From Flavobacteriales bacterium (GTDB lineage Bacteria; Bacteroidota; Bacteroidia; Flavobacteriales_F; PHOS-HE28): DNA of 64,000 nucleotides. Under the pieces are notes generated by a model that saw only the letters and a list, made by a program, of their open reading frames with translations, was not told the DNA's origin and did not search any database. The position numbers and the translations under genes were made by a program. This document shows positions 35,336-43,128 of the stretch, piece after piece; position 1 is the first letter of the stretch; every line of letters starts with the position of its first letter. The stretch spans positions 372,001-436,000 of the forward strand of contig JADJCS010000001.1 of assembly GCA_016703105.1 (NCBI GenBank), in the 5' to 3' direction.

Positions 35336-36654
35336 TTCGGTTGCGCGCTTTTCGGGAGATAATGCAGCACTACACGGCTCTCGGGGTTGAAGTACTCCTT
35401 CGCAACGCGCTGCAGGTCGGCCGTTGTCACCGCGAGGTACTTGCCCAACTCCTTGTTCACCTGCGCCGCGTTCCCGAAGAAAGTATACGCATTGGCCAGG
35501 TTGGAGGCCACTCCGCTCATGCGGCTATTGTCGCGAATATTTTCGGATTCGATCTGTGCCTTCAGCTTCTCCAACTCGTCCTCGGGCACCATCACGTCGC
35601 GAACCTTGGCGAACTCCGCGTCCATGGCCGCCTCCAGGTCCATGGCGTCCACTCCCATGTTCGCGACAGCGAAGGCGATGGCCAGTCCGGGGTGCTCGAA
35701 GGGAAGACTGAAGGCCCCCACATAAACCGCCTTCTGATCCCGGTCCTTGACCTGTTTGTTCAACCGTGAACTGTTGCCATTGCTTAAAAGCCGGTTCAGC
35801 ATTTCCACAGCGTAGAAATCCTCGGTACCATAGGCCGGAATGCGATACGCCTGGACCACGGCCGGAAGTTGGATCTGATCATAGACCACATCGCGTTTCT
35901 CCCCTTTCAGCGGCGGTTCGTTCATCTCTGTTCGGGTGATGGCGCCACCCTTCGGGATGCCGGCGAAGTACTTCTCCACCTGCTTGCGGGTTTTGGCGGG
36001 GTCAAGATCCCCGGCTATGACAAGCACGGCGTTGTTGGGGACATAGTAGGTCTTATAGAAGGCCACGTAGTCCTGCTCGCTCGCCGCGTTCAGGTCCTCC
36101 ATGAAGCCGATGGTCGGCCACTTGTACGGATGCACTTCGTAGGCGCGATCGAGCACTTCGATGAGGATGCTACCGTAAGGCTGGTTCTCGTACCTCTGGC
36201 GGCGCTCCTCCTTCACGACCTCGCGCTGCGTTTCGATCCCCTTCTGGTCCACGCGCGCGTGCAACATCCGCTCGCTCTCCAGCCATAGGCCCAGTTCCAG
36301 TTGATTGCTTGGCAGCACCTCGTAGTAGTAGGTGCGGTCACCGGTGGTGTTCGCATTGAGCACCCCTCCCGCTTTCTCCACGTATTTACTGAACTCCCCA
36401 CGCGCGATGTTGTTGGATCCCTCGAAGAGCAGGTGTTCGAAAAAGTGCGCGAATCCGCGCCGGTCCGCCCGTTCGTCCTTGCTGCCCACATGGTACATCA
36501 CGCTCACGGTAACGATCGGCGTCCCATGGTCCTCATGCAGGATGACGTGCAGGCCGTTATCCAGATCGAACTCGGTATAAGCGATCGCGCGCTGCTGCGC
36601 GGGAGCGGCCACGGTGGTCATCATAGCGCAGAGGGTGGGTATCAGGGTTCTCAT
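35332..36654 (-). CDS. M16 zinc peptidase, catalytic subunit
   Basis: The 440-residue exported protein has the active-site motif RRGFAHFFEHLLFEGS (HxxEH) and the downstream Glu in the same domain, as expected for M16 metallopeptidases. The signal peptide (TLIPTLCAMMTTVAAPAQQ) fits the ATG at 36654; the 15 codons before it are not signal-like. Its stop overlaps the start of the inactive partner gene. Together they resemble the paired M16B peptidases of Bacteroidota envelopes that degrade peptides in the periplasm. Confidence 0.9.
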   Translation of the reverse strand: MRTLIPTLCAMMTTVAAPAQQRAIAYTEFDLDNGLHVILHEDHGTPIVTVSVMYHVGSKDERADRRGFAHFFEHLLFEGSNNIARGEFSKYVEKAGGVLNANTTGDRTYYYEVLPSNQLELGLWLESERMLHARVDQKGIETQREVVKEERRQRYENQPYGSILIEVLDRAYEVHPYKWPTIGFMEDLNAASEQDYVAFYKTYYVPNNAVLVIAGDLDPAKTRKQVEKYFAGIPKGGAITRTEMNEPPLKGEKRDVVYDQIQLPAVVQAYRIPAYGTEDFYAVEMLNRLLSNGNSSRLNKQVKDRDQKAVYVGAFSLPFEHPGLAIAFAVANMGVDAMDLEAAMDAEFAKVRDVMVPEDELEKLKAQIESENIRDNSRMSGVASNLANAYTFFGNAAQVNKELGKYLAVTTADLQRVAKEYFNPESRVVLHYLPKSAQPK

Positions 36655-36677
36655 GCCAAAGCGGCTGGAAAGGAGCG

Positions 36678-36685
36678 CAAATCTA
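36678..36685 (-). promoter_or_regulatory. -7 promoter box TAGATTTG for the M16 pair
   Basis: Reads TAGATTTG on the minus strand, 23 nt upstream of the catalytic M16 start at 36654. Confidence 0.55.
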
Positions 36686-36723
36686 GCAGGTTCGCACACC
36701 CCGCTGGAGCCCCGCCGCCGTGG

Positions 36724-36731
36724 TAAATTTG
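36724..36731 (+). promoter_or_regulatory. -7 promoter box TAAATTTG for the alkane monooxygenase
   Basis: Exact TAnnTTTG, only 4 nt before ATG 36736, implying a very short or absent leader. It is divergent from the M16 promoter. Confidence 0.55.
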
Positions 36732-36735
36732 TGCG

Positions 36736-37845
36736 ATGACCGCCCTTCCCCGCTTACCTCTCCCACTGCGGTGGCGGGCCTTGCGTTACGCGGTCTCATT
36801 GATCGGGCCTGCACTCGGCTTCCTCAGCCTGAGCGGTGATGGCTGGACGTGCTGGGCATTCCCGATCTATGCCTTCGGGTTCGTTCCGCTGCGCGAACTG
36901 CTCGCTGATCCGGATCATCGCAACCTCACCAGCGCCGAAGAGGAGATGATAGGCCGCGACCGGCTCTTTGACCTGCTGCTCTACCTCATGGTGCCCATCG
37001 TATGGGGGTTGCTCGCCTATTTCCTCTGGCGGACCGCCCAACCCGGCCAGCCGTGGGTGGATGTTCTGGGACGCATCCTCAGCATGGGTATCGTATTGGG
37101 CGTTTATGGGATCAACGTTGGGCACGAGTTGGGGCATCGTTCCAAAGGCTGGGAACGCGATCTGGCGCGTGTGCTACTCACCTCGTCGCTCTATGCCCAT
37201 TTCATCATCGAACACAACCGTGGCCACCATCGGCGTGTGGCCACCATCGAGGATCCCGCCTCCGCGCGTTTCGGCGAACCGATCTACGCTTTCTGGCCGC
37301 GCACGATCGTGGACGGTTTTCGCTCGGCCTGGCGACTGGAACGTGAGCGGCTGGCCCGGGAGGGGCGCACGACCTGGGACCCTCGCAACGAAATGCTCCG
37401 GGGGTGCCTTGTGGAGGTGGCTTTGGTGCTCGGGGTCGGTTCCTTGTTCGGCGGGTGGGTGTTAGTGGCCTATATCGCGGCGGCTCTGATCGGTATCCTC
37501 CTGCTTGAAACGGTTAACTACATCGAACACTACGGTTTGGGTCGCGTTCTGGATGCAAAAGGCAGGCCTGTGCGGGTAGCGCACGTACACTCCTGGAACA
37601 GCGACCATCCACTCGGCCGTCTCATGTTGTTCGAACTCACCCGGCACAGCGATCATCATTACAGGGCGAGCAGGAAATACCAGACGCTTCGATCGATCCC
37701 CGATAGCCCGCAAATGCCCACGGGCTACCCGGGCATGATGCTCCTCTCTCTTTTGCCCCCGTTGTGGTTCCGAGTGATGCATCCACGTATCGATGCGCTG
37801 GTGGCCTCACATGGAGGGCTGGTGAAGATCGCGGAGGGTGCTTGA
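36736..37845 (+). CDS. alkB: AlkB-type alkane 1-monooxygenase
   Basis: This 369-residue integral-membrane diiron enzyme has the His motifs of the family: NVGHELGHRSKG, HNRGHHRRVATIEDPASAR, NYIEHYGLGR and RHSDHHYRASRKYQ. About six helices surround the diiron site. It hydroxylates the end carbon of medium-length alkanes using rubredoxin electrons. Rubredoxin is not in the window. Related fatty-acid desaturase-like hydroxylases share the His boxes, but HELGH and NYIEHYGL favour AlkB. Confidence 0.88.
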   Translation: MTALPRLPLPLRWRALRYAVSLIGPALGFLSLSGDGWTCWAFPIYAFGFVPLRELLADPDHRNLTSAEEEMIGRDRLFDLLLYLMVPIVWGLLAYFLWRTAQPGQPWVDVLGRILSMGIVLGVYGINVGHELGHRSKGWERDLARVLLTSSLYAHFIIEHNRGHHRRVATIEDPASARFGEPIYAFWPRTIVDGFRSAWRLERERLAREGRTTWDPRNEMLRGCLVEVALVLGVGSLFGGWVLVAYIAAALIGILLLETVNYIEHYGLGRVLDAKGRPVRVAHVHSWNSDHPLGRLMLFELTRHSDHHYRASRKYQTLRSIPDSPQMPTGYPGMMLLSLLPPLWFRVMHPRIDALVASHGGLVKIAEGA

Positions 37846-37895
37846 AGCCACAAGGCGGAGCACGATCACCTTGTGACGACGGCTATCTTGCCGCC

Positions 37896-38171
37896 ATGTC
37901 CAACGCCTGGATCGCGATCAGCGAACAACTACCGCGAGATGGACAGCGTGTGCTCTGCTGGGTACCAGGGCATCAGGTCTACTTGCCAGGAAAGACGGGG
38001 ACAATGGATCTGCGCGAAGCGGTGATCCTACGCTTCCAGCAGGACTACTTCCTGAAGAACCCGAGCAAGACGGGACAGGCCACAAGCGCACACTTTTGGG
38101 CCGGTGAAGGCACGAGTAATCAGTTCTTCGAAGCGGTCACCCATTGGCAGCCGCTTCCCGATGCGCCGTGA
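37896..38171 (+). CDS. DUF551 domain protein (91 aa)
   Basis: ATG 37896 gives MSNAWIAISEQLPRDGQRVL, the DUF551 opening (W-I-x-I-x-E-x-x-P-x-x-G). The family is short, cytoplasmic and uncharacterised, found in phages and bacterial genomes. A TATCTTGC box lies just before the ATG. The frame extends upstream to 37764 but lacks family sequence there. It is convergent with the FKBP gene, with no gap. Confidence 0.72.
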   Translation: MSNAWIAISEQLPRDGQRVLCWVPGHQVYLPGKTGTMDLREAVILRFQQDYFLKNPSKTGQATSAHFWAGEGTSNQFFEAVTHWQPLPDAP

Positions 38172-38897
38172 TCAACGATCGCCGGTCGGCATGATCTCGA
38201 GCAGGTCCACCTCGAAGATCAATGCGCTGTTCAATGGAAGTTCACCTCCCGGGCCTTTGGAATTGCCATAGGCCAGCCCGGAAGGGATGTAGAACTTGTA
38301 GCGCGAACCTGCCGCCATCAATTGCAAGCCCTCGGTCCAACCGGGGATCACTTGTCCTACACCGAACGTAGCAGGCTCACCACGCTTGTAGGAGCTATCG
38401 AATTCTTTGCCATCGATCAGCGTGCCGCGGTAGTTCACCTTCACCATATCAGCCGCTGTCGGCTTAGGACCGGTGCCCGCCTGGAGCACTTCGTACTGAA
38501 GGCCGCTCGCGGTGGTCTGCACCCCGGCCTTCTTTCCGTTCTCGGTCAACCAGGCCTCCCCTTTGCGCAAGTTCTCCTCACCTTCCAACTGCTCGCGGGC
38601 CATGATCTTCTTCTGTGCCTCCATCATATAGGCCTGCACGAGGGTGCGGACGTTCTCTACGCTGATGCGCTCCGCGCTGTCCAGTCCGTCCTGGATACCC
38701 ATGGCCATTGCGTCCACGTTCAACGAATCCAGACCACCCATCTTCATGTTGTGCCCGATATCCGTGCCTATACCATAGCTCACGGAGTCGATCTTGCTCT
38801 TCAACGGGGTGTTCCGGCCTTTTTGCCCGGTGACCTCGTTGGAGCATGCGGTGATGAGCATCGCGGCGAGCGCGATCAAGAAGGAGCGGATGAACAT
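38172..38897 (-). CDS. FKBP-type peptidyl-prolyl cis-trans isomerase, lipoprotein
   Basis: The signal peptide ends in a lipobox (ALAAMLITACSNE). Residues about 35-130 are the helical FKBP_N dimerisation domain, and 135-240 the isomerase domain (VKVNYRGTLIDGKEFDSSY, PGWTEGLQLM, YKFYIPSGLAYG). It resembles periplasmic folding chaperones (FkpA type). A TATCTTCG promoter-like box lies upstream. Family call is firm. Confidence 0.94.
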   Translation of the reverse strand: MFIRSFLIALAAMLITACSNEVTGQKGRNTPLKSKIDSVSYGIGTDIGHNMKMGGLDSLNVDAMAMGIQDGLDSAERISVENVRTLVQAYMMEAQKKIMAREQLEGEENLRKGEAWLTENGKKAGVQTTASGLQYEVLQAGTGPKPTAADMVKVNYRGTLIDGKEFDSSYKRGEPATFGVGQVIPGWTEGLQLMAAGSRYKFYIPSGLAYGNSKGPGGELPLNSALIFEVDLLEIMPTGDR

Positions 38898-38942
38898 GAT
38901 CGTAGTTTGGGGCCGCGAAGATAACCGTTACCGGATACGACG

Positions 38943-39752
38943 CTAGTCCCCTAACAGAGTGCGTATCTTCCTATTGAAACGGACGAACCGGGCGAGGTCG
39001 CTATGGTGACCCTTGGGGAACCCGATCAATTCGCGTTGCCGATCGCTGGGTATACAGGAATACAGTCGTAGTGCGCTGGAAAAAGGCACCACCGCGTCCT
39101 TCTCGCCGTGGAAGATGTAGATCGGACATTGCACGTCCGTTATCCGCTCACAATTGTCGAAAGTGTACCGCAAGAGAAGACCGTAGGGCAACCAACGGAA
39201 GTAATGGCGCGCAGCGTCGATGAGGCGCGCGAAGGGTGCCTCCAACAAAAGTAGTTTGGGGCGACCTCGACCAGCGGTGGGAATGGCGAGGGCACAGCCC
39301 AACGACCGCCCGTACAGTACGATCTCCGTTTCCGGCATTTCCTTGCACAGCTCCGCATACCAAGTCCAGGCATCCGCTAGCAACGCTGCTTCGCTGAGCT
39401 TGCCACGGCTCTTGCCGTACCCCCGGGGGTCCGGCATCAGCACCGCCCATCCCAGCCGGGTGAACCGCGGCGCACGTCGGCCCCAACGGCGAAGTGTGCC
39501 CGTGTTGCCGTGGAAGTAAAGCACCACGCCTTTTGTGATCCCCTCTTCCGGCGGAAAATAGAGGGCGTGCAATCGTGTCCGGTCATCGGCCTCGACGAAA
39601 CGTTCCTCGAAAGGGAACTGGAACTTGAACCGATACCCATCGGAAAGGTCGTTCCGAACGAAGATCAGGCGCTCTTGAAGGAGATAGTAGGAAGCACAAA
39701 CCCCCGCGTAAACAAGGACCACTATCCCCACAACCGATAGTCCGAACTCCAT
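38943..39752 (-). CDS. Alpha/beta hydrolase with N-terminal membrane anchor
   Basis: The 269-residue protein begins with one hydrophobic helix (VVGIVVLVYAGVCASYYLL). The alpha/beta fold follows with LYFHGNTGTLRRW (oxyanion loop), LYGRSLGCALAI (nucleophile elbow) and a C-terminal HGEKDAVVPF (Asp) and GHHSDL (His). It is related to the YfhR/Bem46-like hydrolase family. The substrate is unknown. Confidence 0.87.
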   Translation of the reverse strand: MEFGLSVVGIVVLVYAGVCASYYLLQERLIFVRNDLSDGYRFKFQFPFEERFVEADDRTRLHALYFPPEEGITKGVVLYFHGNTGTLRRWGRRAPRFTRLGWAVLMPDPRGYGKSRGKLSEAALLADAWTWYAELCKEMPETEIVLYGRSLGCALAIPTAGRGRPKLLLLEAPFARLIDAARHYFRWLPYGLLLRYTFDNCERITDVQCPIYIFHGEKDAVVPFSSALRLYSCIPSDRQRELIGFPKGHHSDLARFVRFNRKIRTLLGD

Positions 39753-39756
39753 GATG

Positions 39757-39764
39757 CAAAGGTA
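39757..39764 (-). promoter_or_regulatory. -7 promoter box TACCTTTG for the hydrolase
   Basis: Reads TACCTTTG on the minus strand, 4 nt before the ATG at 39752. Confidence 0.55.
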
Positions 39765-39819
39765 CCGGAGAGCTCAGAGGCTGTAAGCCGCCGGGGGTGC
39801 GGGATATCCGGGCGGATCA

Positions 39820-39836
39820 GCCTTCGAGGCGAAGGC
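39820..39836 (-). terminator. Short stem-loop after the coiled-coil gene
   Basis: gccttcg / cgaaggc with an agg loop, 17 nt beyond the stop of the 365-aa gene. No T-tract. Confidence 0.4.
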
Positions 39837-39853
39837 CGCTCTCACGTCCCACC

Positions 39854-40951
39854 TCACTCACCGGCAGAGGCGAGGGCCTCGGTCTCATATACCTCCTTGG
39901 TGCAGCTATCGCCGTTCTTGAAATAGAACACGCCACCCCATTTGTGTGCGATGCGTCTGAACTCCGTGATCAACCCGGCCTGCTCCAGCCGGATGAGCGT
40001 GACCACCTTATTGGTCTCCACGATCAGCTCTTCCTGTCGTACCACTTCGGGCACGCTCACCTGGAGTTCGGGCCGAGCTTCTTCTCCGGCCGCCGCAACG
40101 ATCGAGCGTCGCCCGTCGCTTCCCTCAACGACTTGGGCACTTATGCTGTTGCGGAGCGGCTTAGGCGGCGGCGGCGGCTTGGGTTTCTCTTCCTTGGCCA
40201 TCACGGGCGCAGGTGGCTTTGGTGGCGGGGCCTCCTCTTTTTTTGGTTGAGCGATCTTGCGGGCCTCCTCAGCCTGCCGCGCTTCTGCCGCCTTGCGTTC
40301 CTCCTCGGCTTGGCGGACCTCAGCGGCCTTGCGTTCCTCCTCCTGCTTCGCGAACACCGCGGCTTGTTTGGCGGCTTCGGCATCGGCCTTGGCCTTCGCT
40401 TTGGCGGTTTCAGCCGCTTGCTTCTCCAGTTCCTTGTTCTTCTCCTCCTCTTCCTTCTGTTTCTCGACCACTTGCTCCATCACCTCCTGGAGCTGCGATT
40501 GGATGCTCTTCGTATAGTCCGTGTCGTAGTTGAAATCGTCCATCTCCGGTTCATACCGGATGATCCCCACGGGTTGATTGAACATCACGATGTTCACGTC
40601 GTCGTATTGCTTGAACAGGGACACCGCGAACTCGAAGGGCGCGAACCCGTTCGACACGGCTTCGGCCGGTGCCTTGGTTTCGAACACCAGTTTCTTGGTC
40701 ACGAAACCATCCTTCTCGAAGCTCATCACGTAGCTCGCGTTGAAGTCCAGGTCCACGACGAACTTGCTGAGCCCGCTGTTCACAGTGCGGTCCTTCTCGC
40801 CGTTCTTGTAGATCACCATCCGCGTGTTCTCCAAGCCGCCGCCTTCCACCTTCACGCGGCCGGTGATGGTGAATTTGCGTTGGGCGAGCACGGGACCGCA
40901 GACCAACAGGACCAGGGGAAGCAAACAGTATGCTGGACGGAAGAGGGTCAT
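39854..40951 (-). CDS. Envelope coiled-coil protein, short paralogue of the 1297-aa repeat protein
   Basis: The 365-residue exported protein (signal FRPAYCLLPLVLLVCGPVLAQ) has four regions. An N-terminal carboxypeptidase-regulatory-like beta domain (GRVKVEGGGLENTRMVIYKNG) is followed by NQPVGIIRYEPEMDDFNYDT, then an Ala/Glu/Lys coiled coil (residues about 155-245) with a proline-rich patch (EEAPPPKPPAPVMAKEEKPK). The C-terminal box is HKWGGVFYFKNGDSCTKEVY. Both ends match the giant protein at 52378-56271. The middle resembles TolA-type periplasm-spanning rods. No known family is assigned. Confidence 0.75.
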   Translation of the reverse strand: MTLFRPAYCLLPLVLLVCGPVLAQRKFTITGRVKVEGGGLENTRMVIYKNGEKDRTVNSGLSKFVVDLDFNASYVMSFEKDGFVTKKLVFETKAPAEAVSNGFAPFEFAVSLFKQYDDVNIVMFNQPVGIIRYEPEMDDFNYDTDYTKSIQSQLQEVMEQVVEKQKEEEEKNKELEKQAAETAKAKAKADAEAAKQAAVFAKQEEERKAAEVRQAEEERKAAEARQAEEARKIAQPKKEEAPPPKPPAPVMAKEEKPKPPPPPKPLRNSISAQVVEGSDGRRSIVAAAGEEARPELQVSVPEVVRQEELIVETNKVVTLIRLEQAGLITEFRRIAHKWGGVFYFKNGDSCTKEVYETEALASAGE

Positions 40952-41023
40952 GGTGCGATGCGCGGGCGATGGAACTTGCGCGACCCGTCTACGTAACAGG
41001 CCCGCATCAAGTTGCCCTTCCCC

Positions 41024-41488
41024 ATGCGGACCTGGACCACCCCTCTCCTGCTGATCGCGGTCATTTCATCCACGGCCCAAGACCAGCGGCAACAGCTATT
41101 GACGGAACTGAACACGCTCTATCGGGGTGACGTGAAGTTCCGGATCGACAAGGAGGAGCGCTTGGTAGCGGACTTCTTTGATGCCAGTGGTCACTTCCGC
41201 CAGGATGCGGTGTACATTGAGTTCTTGGACAGCGCTGGTTTCCGGTTCAATGCCGAGGAGAACGCCGTGGTTATGAAATGCAATGCCGCGAACGCCAACT
41301 GCATCGAAAAGGAGATCTTCAAACTGAACGTGATCCGTCATACGGGCCGCAGCAACTTCCCGGTACCAGCGGGCGATGGCGATGGGCGGAAGGCCATCAG
41401 CGTCTTGGGACGGCTGGTGGGGTCGGCACAAGCGGACATCGCACGCGTCGCCGCCGAAACCCATGCACGACCCATGCGTAAGAAGTGA
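41024..41488 (+). CDS. Exported hypothetical protein (154 aa), first of a three-gene operon
   Basis: ATG 41024 opens a signal peptide (MRTWTTPLLLIAVISSTAQ). The mature part has a conserved-looking beta pattern (VKFRIDKEERLVADFFD, AVYIEFLDSAGFRFNAEENA) and a basic C-terminal helix. Two cysteines (KCNAANANCIEKE) may form a disulfide. No family is recognised. The next gene begins 17 nt after its stop, consistent with an operon of small exported proteins. Confidence 0.7.
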   Translation: MRTWTTPLLLIAVISSTAQDQRQQLLTELNTLYRGDVKFRIDKEERLVADFFDASGHFRQDAVYIEFLDSAGFRFNAEENAVVMKCNAANANCIEKEIFKLNVIRHTGRSNFPVPAGDGDGRKAISVLGRLVGSAQADIARVAAETHARPMRKK

Positions 41489-41505
41489 ACGCTTCCACAT
41501 CCACC

Positions 41506-42042
41506 ATGTCACGCATCCTTTCCACCGTGCTTTTGGGCCTTTCGCTGAGCAATGGGCGCGCCCAGGACCTTGCCCTAGCCACCAGCGGTGACAAGGCCCT
41601 GGAGGAGACCTACACCAAAGGGGAACAGGCCTATCAGCGCGGTGCGTACGAGGAGGCCATCGCCCTGTTCAGCGATGTGCTGAAGCAAGACCCGGAGCAC
41701 TTGAACGCTTACCTGCAACGCGGCTTCTGCCAAAGCCTCACCAAACAGTACGAGAAGGCGATCGCGGACTTCAGTGCAGTGATCGCCCGTAAACCCGACC
41801 ACCTCTGGGCCTATACCAGCCGCGGTAGCGCGTACACCAAGTTGCAGCGATACGACAAGGCGATCATGGACTTCGACCTGGTGATCGGTCTCGACCCGAA
41901 GAACGAGGAGGCGTTCAATAACCGGGGCTGGGCCCGCAAAGCGAGCGGAGATGCCCCCGGTGCCTGCAAGGACTGGCGTACTTCCCAACGGATGGGCAAC
42001 GCCGAAGCCCGCATCATCCTTACCAACAACCGCTGCAAATGA
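41506..42042 (+). CDS. Exported tetratricopeptide repeat protein
   Basis: ATG 41506 gives a signal peptide (MSRILSTVLLGLSLSNGRAQ). About four TPR units follow: AYQRGAYEEAIALFSDVLKQ, NAYLQRGFCQSLTKQYEKAI, WAYTSRGSAYTKLQRYDKAI and EEAFNNRGWARKASGDAPGA. TPRs form protein-protein docking surfaces. GTG 41485, which overlaps the previous gene, is possible but adds non-signal residues. Its stop overlaps the next ATG by four nt. Confidence 0.85.
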   Translation: MSRILSTVLLGLSLSNGRAQDLALATSGDKALEETYTKGEQAYQRGAYEEAIALFSDVLKQDPEHLNAYLQRGFCQSLTKQYEKAIADFSAVIARKPDHLWAYTSRGSAYTKLQRYDKAIMDFDLVIGLDPKNEEAFNNRGWARKASGDAPGACKDWRTSQRMGNAEARIILTNNRCK

Positions 42043-42443
42043 ACCTCCGATCCCTGCTGCTCCTCCTGGCCTGGGCCGTCGCACCCTTCATCGCACATGC
42101 ACAGAACGCCAACGATTGCGTGTCGAAGGTCGCTTCCTCCTGGGGCCAGCCCTGTGAGAAATGCGAATTCTACAAGGAAGGCTACAAGCGCGATCATTCC
42201 GGCAACTACCAGATCGAACTGGAGAACACCTGTAGGGACCTCATCGAGGTGAAGGTGGCCATGCAGGAAAAAAGCGGCACCTGGCGCACATTTCCAGTAA
42301 AAGCACTGATGCCCCAGGAGAAAATGATCGCCTTCGCATGCCAAGGCACGGGTAAGTACCTCTACTGGGCCCGTCGCGTGAACGATACAGAGGTACTCCT
42401 CCCCTCGGACCATGAGATCCTAACCTCTTACGCCGGTCGCTGA
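42039..42443 (+). CDS. Small exported hypothetical protein (134 aa)
   Basis: This is the third gene of the operon, starting in an ATGA overlap with the TPR gene. It has a signal peptide (LRSLLLLLAWAVAPFIAHAQ) and a compact Cys-containing mature part (WGQPCEKCEFYKEGYKRD, and later ENTCRDLIEVKVAMQEKSGT). The CxxC pair and the later Cys may be oxidised in the periplasm. No family is recognised. It ends at a strong terminator. Confidence 0.7.
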   Translation: MNLRSLLLLLAWAVAPFIAHAQNANDCVSKVASSWGQPCEKCEFYKEGYKRDHSGNYQIELENTCRDLIEVKVAMQEKSGTWRTFPVKALMPQEKMIAFACQGTGKYLYWARRVNDTEVLLPSDHEILTSYAGR

Positions 42444-42467
42444 GCACAATTACCACCACCGCTTCGT

Positions 42468-42492
42468 AAAGACCTGCCCAAGGCAGGTCTTT
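42468..42492 (+). terminator. Rho-independent terminator of the three-gene operon
   Basis: aaagacctgcc / ggcaggtcttt, 11-bp stem, 3-nt loop, followed by ctcttt. It sits 25 nt after the operon's last stop. Confidence 0.88.
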
Positions 42493-42588
42493 CTCTTTCC
42501 ACCGGCCGTTGTTTGCATCACCCCGGTCCCGGGCGCTCGCAGCGAACGGCCACGCCTAGCTTCGCCTCTCCGATCCCTGTTCCGTGCC

Positions 42589-42981
42589 ATGGCAACGAAG
42601 CTGCTCCATATAGACCGCACCGAAACATCACCGCAGATCGATATCGACATGGAGCACGGCGTGATGGAGTTCGTAGGCCGTTCCCTACCGGCGAATTCAG
42701 AGCAATTCTACTCCCGCGTGTACCGCTGGCTGGATGAGTATCTCCGGATCCCGCGCGCCGAGACCACGGTGAACATGAAGCTCGACTACCTGGACACCAG
42801 CTCGTCCAAACACCTGTACAACATCTTCGACCGACTGAACACCGTGAACGAACGCGGACAAGCCGTGCTCGTGAATTGGCACTTCGAGACCGGCGATGAT
42901 GAGATGGCCGAGACCGGTAAGGACTACGAGCGCTTCTTCAATATGGACTTCCGCTTCATCGAGGTGGAGGAGATGTTCTGA
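42589..42981 (+). CDS. SiaC-family (DUF1987) regulatory phosphoprotein
   Basis: The 130-residue protein matches SiaC: LHIDRTETSPQIDIDMEHGV at the start, and LDYLDTSSSKHLYNIFD in the middle. In the Pseudomonas SiaABCD pathway the equivalent threonine (here Thr70 in YLDTSSSK) is phosphorylated and controls the diguanylate cyclase SiaD. None of the partner proteins (kinase SiaB, phosphatase SiaA, SiaD) is in this window. A TAGCTTCG box precedes it. Confidence 0.85.
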   Translation: MATKLLHIDRTETSPQIDIDMEHGVMEFVGRSLPANSEQFYSRVYRWLDEYLRIPRAETTVNMKLDYLDTSSSKHLYNIFDRLNTVNERGQAVLVNWHFETGDDEMAETGKDYERFFNMDFRFIEVEEMF

Positions 42982-43128
42982 GGAACTCAGTTGCTGGTCG
43001 TCAGTTCCCGGTTCTCCGGCGAAGCCGCGTCGGAAAGCAGGTACATGTTGCCCGGCCCGGTAGGAGTAGGCGGTCGGTACACTGTCACCACCGTCAATTG
43101 AGACCGTACAACATGGAACTCTTGCCGG

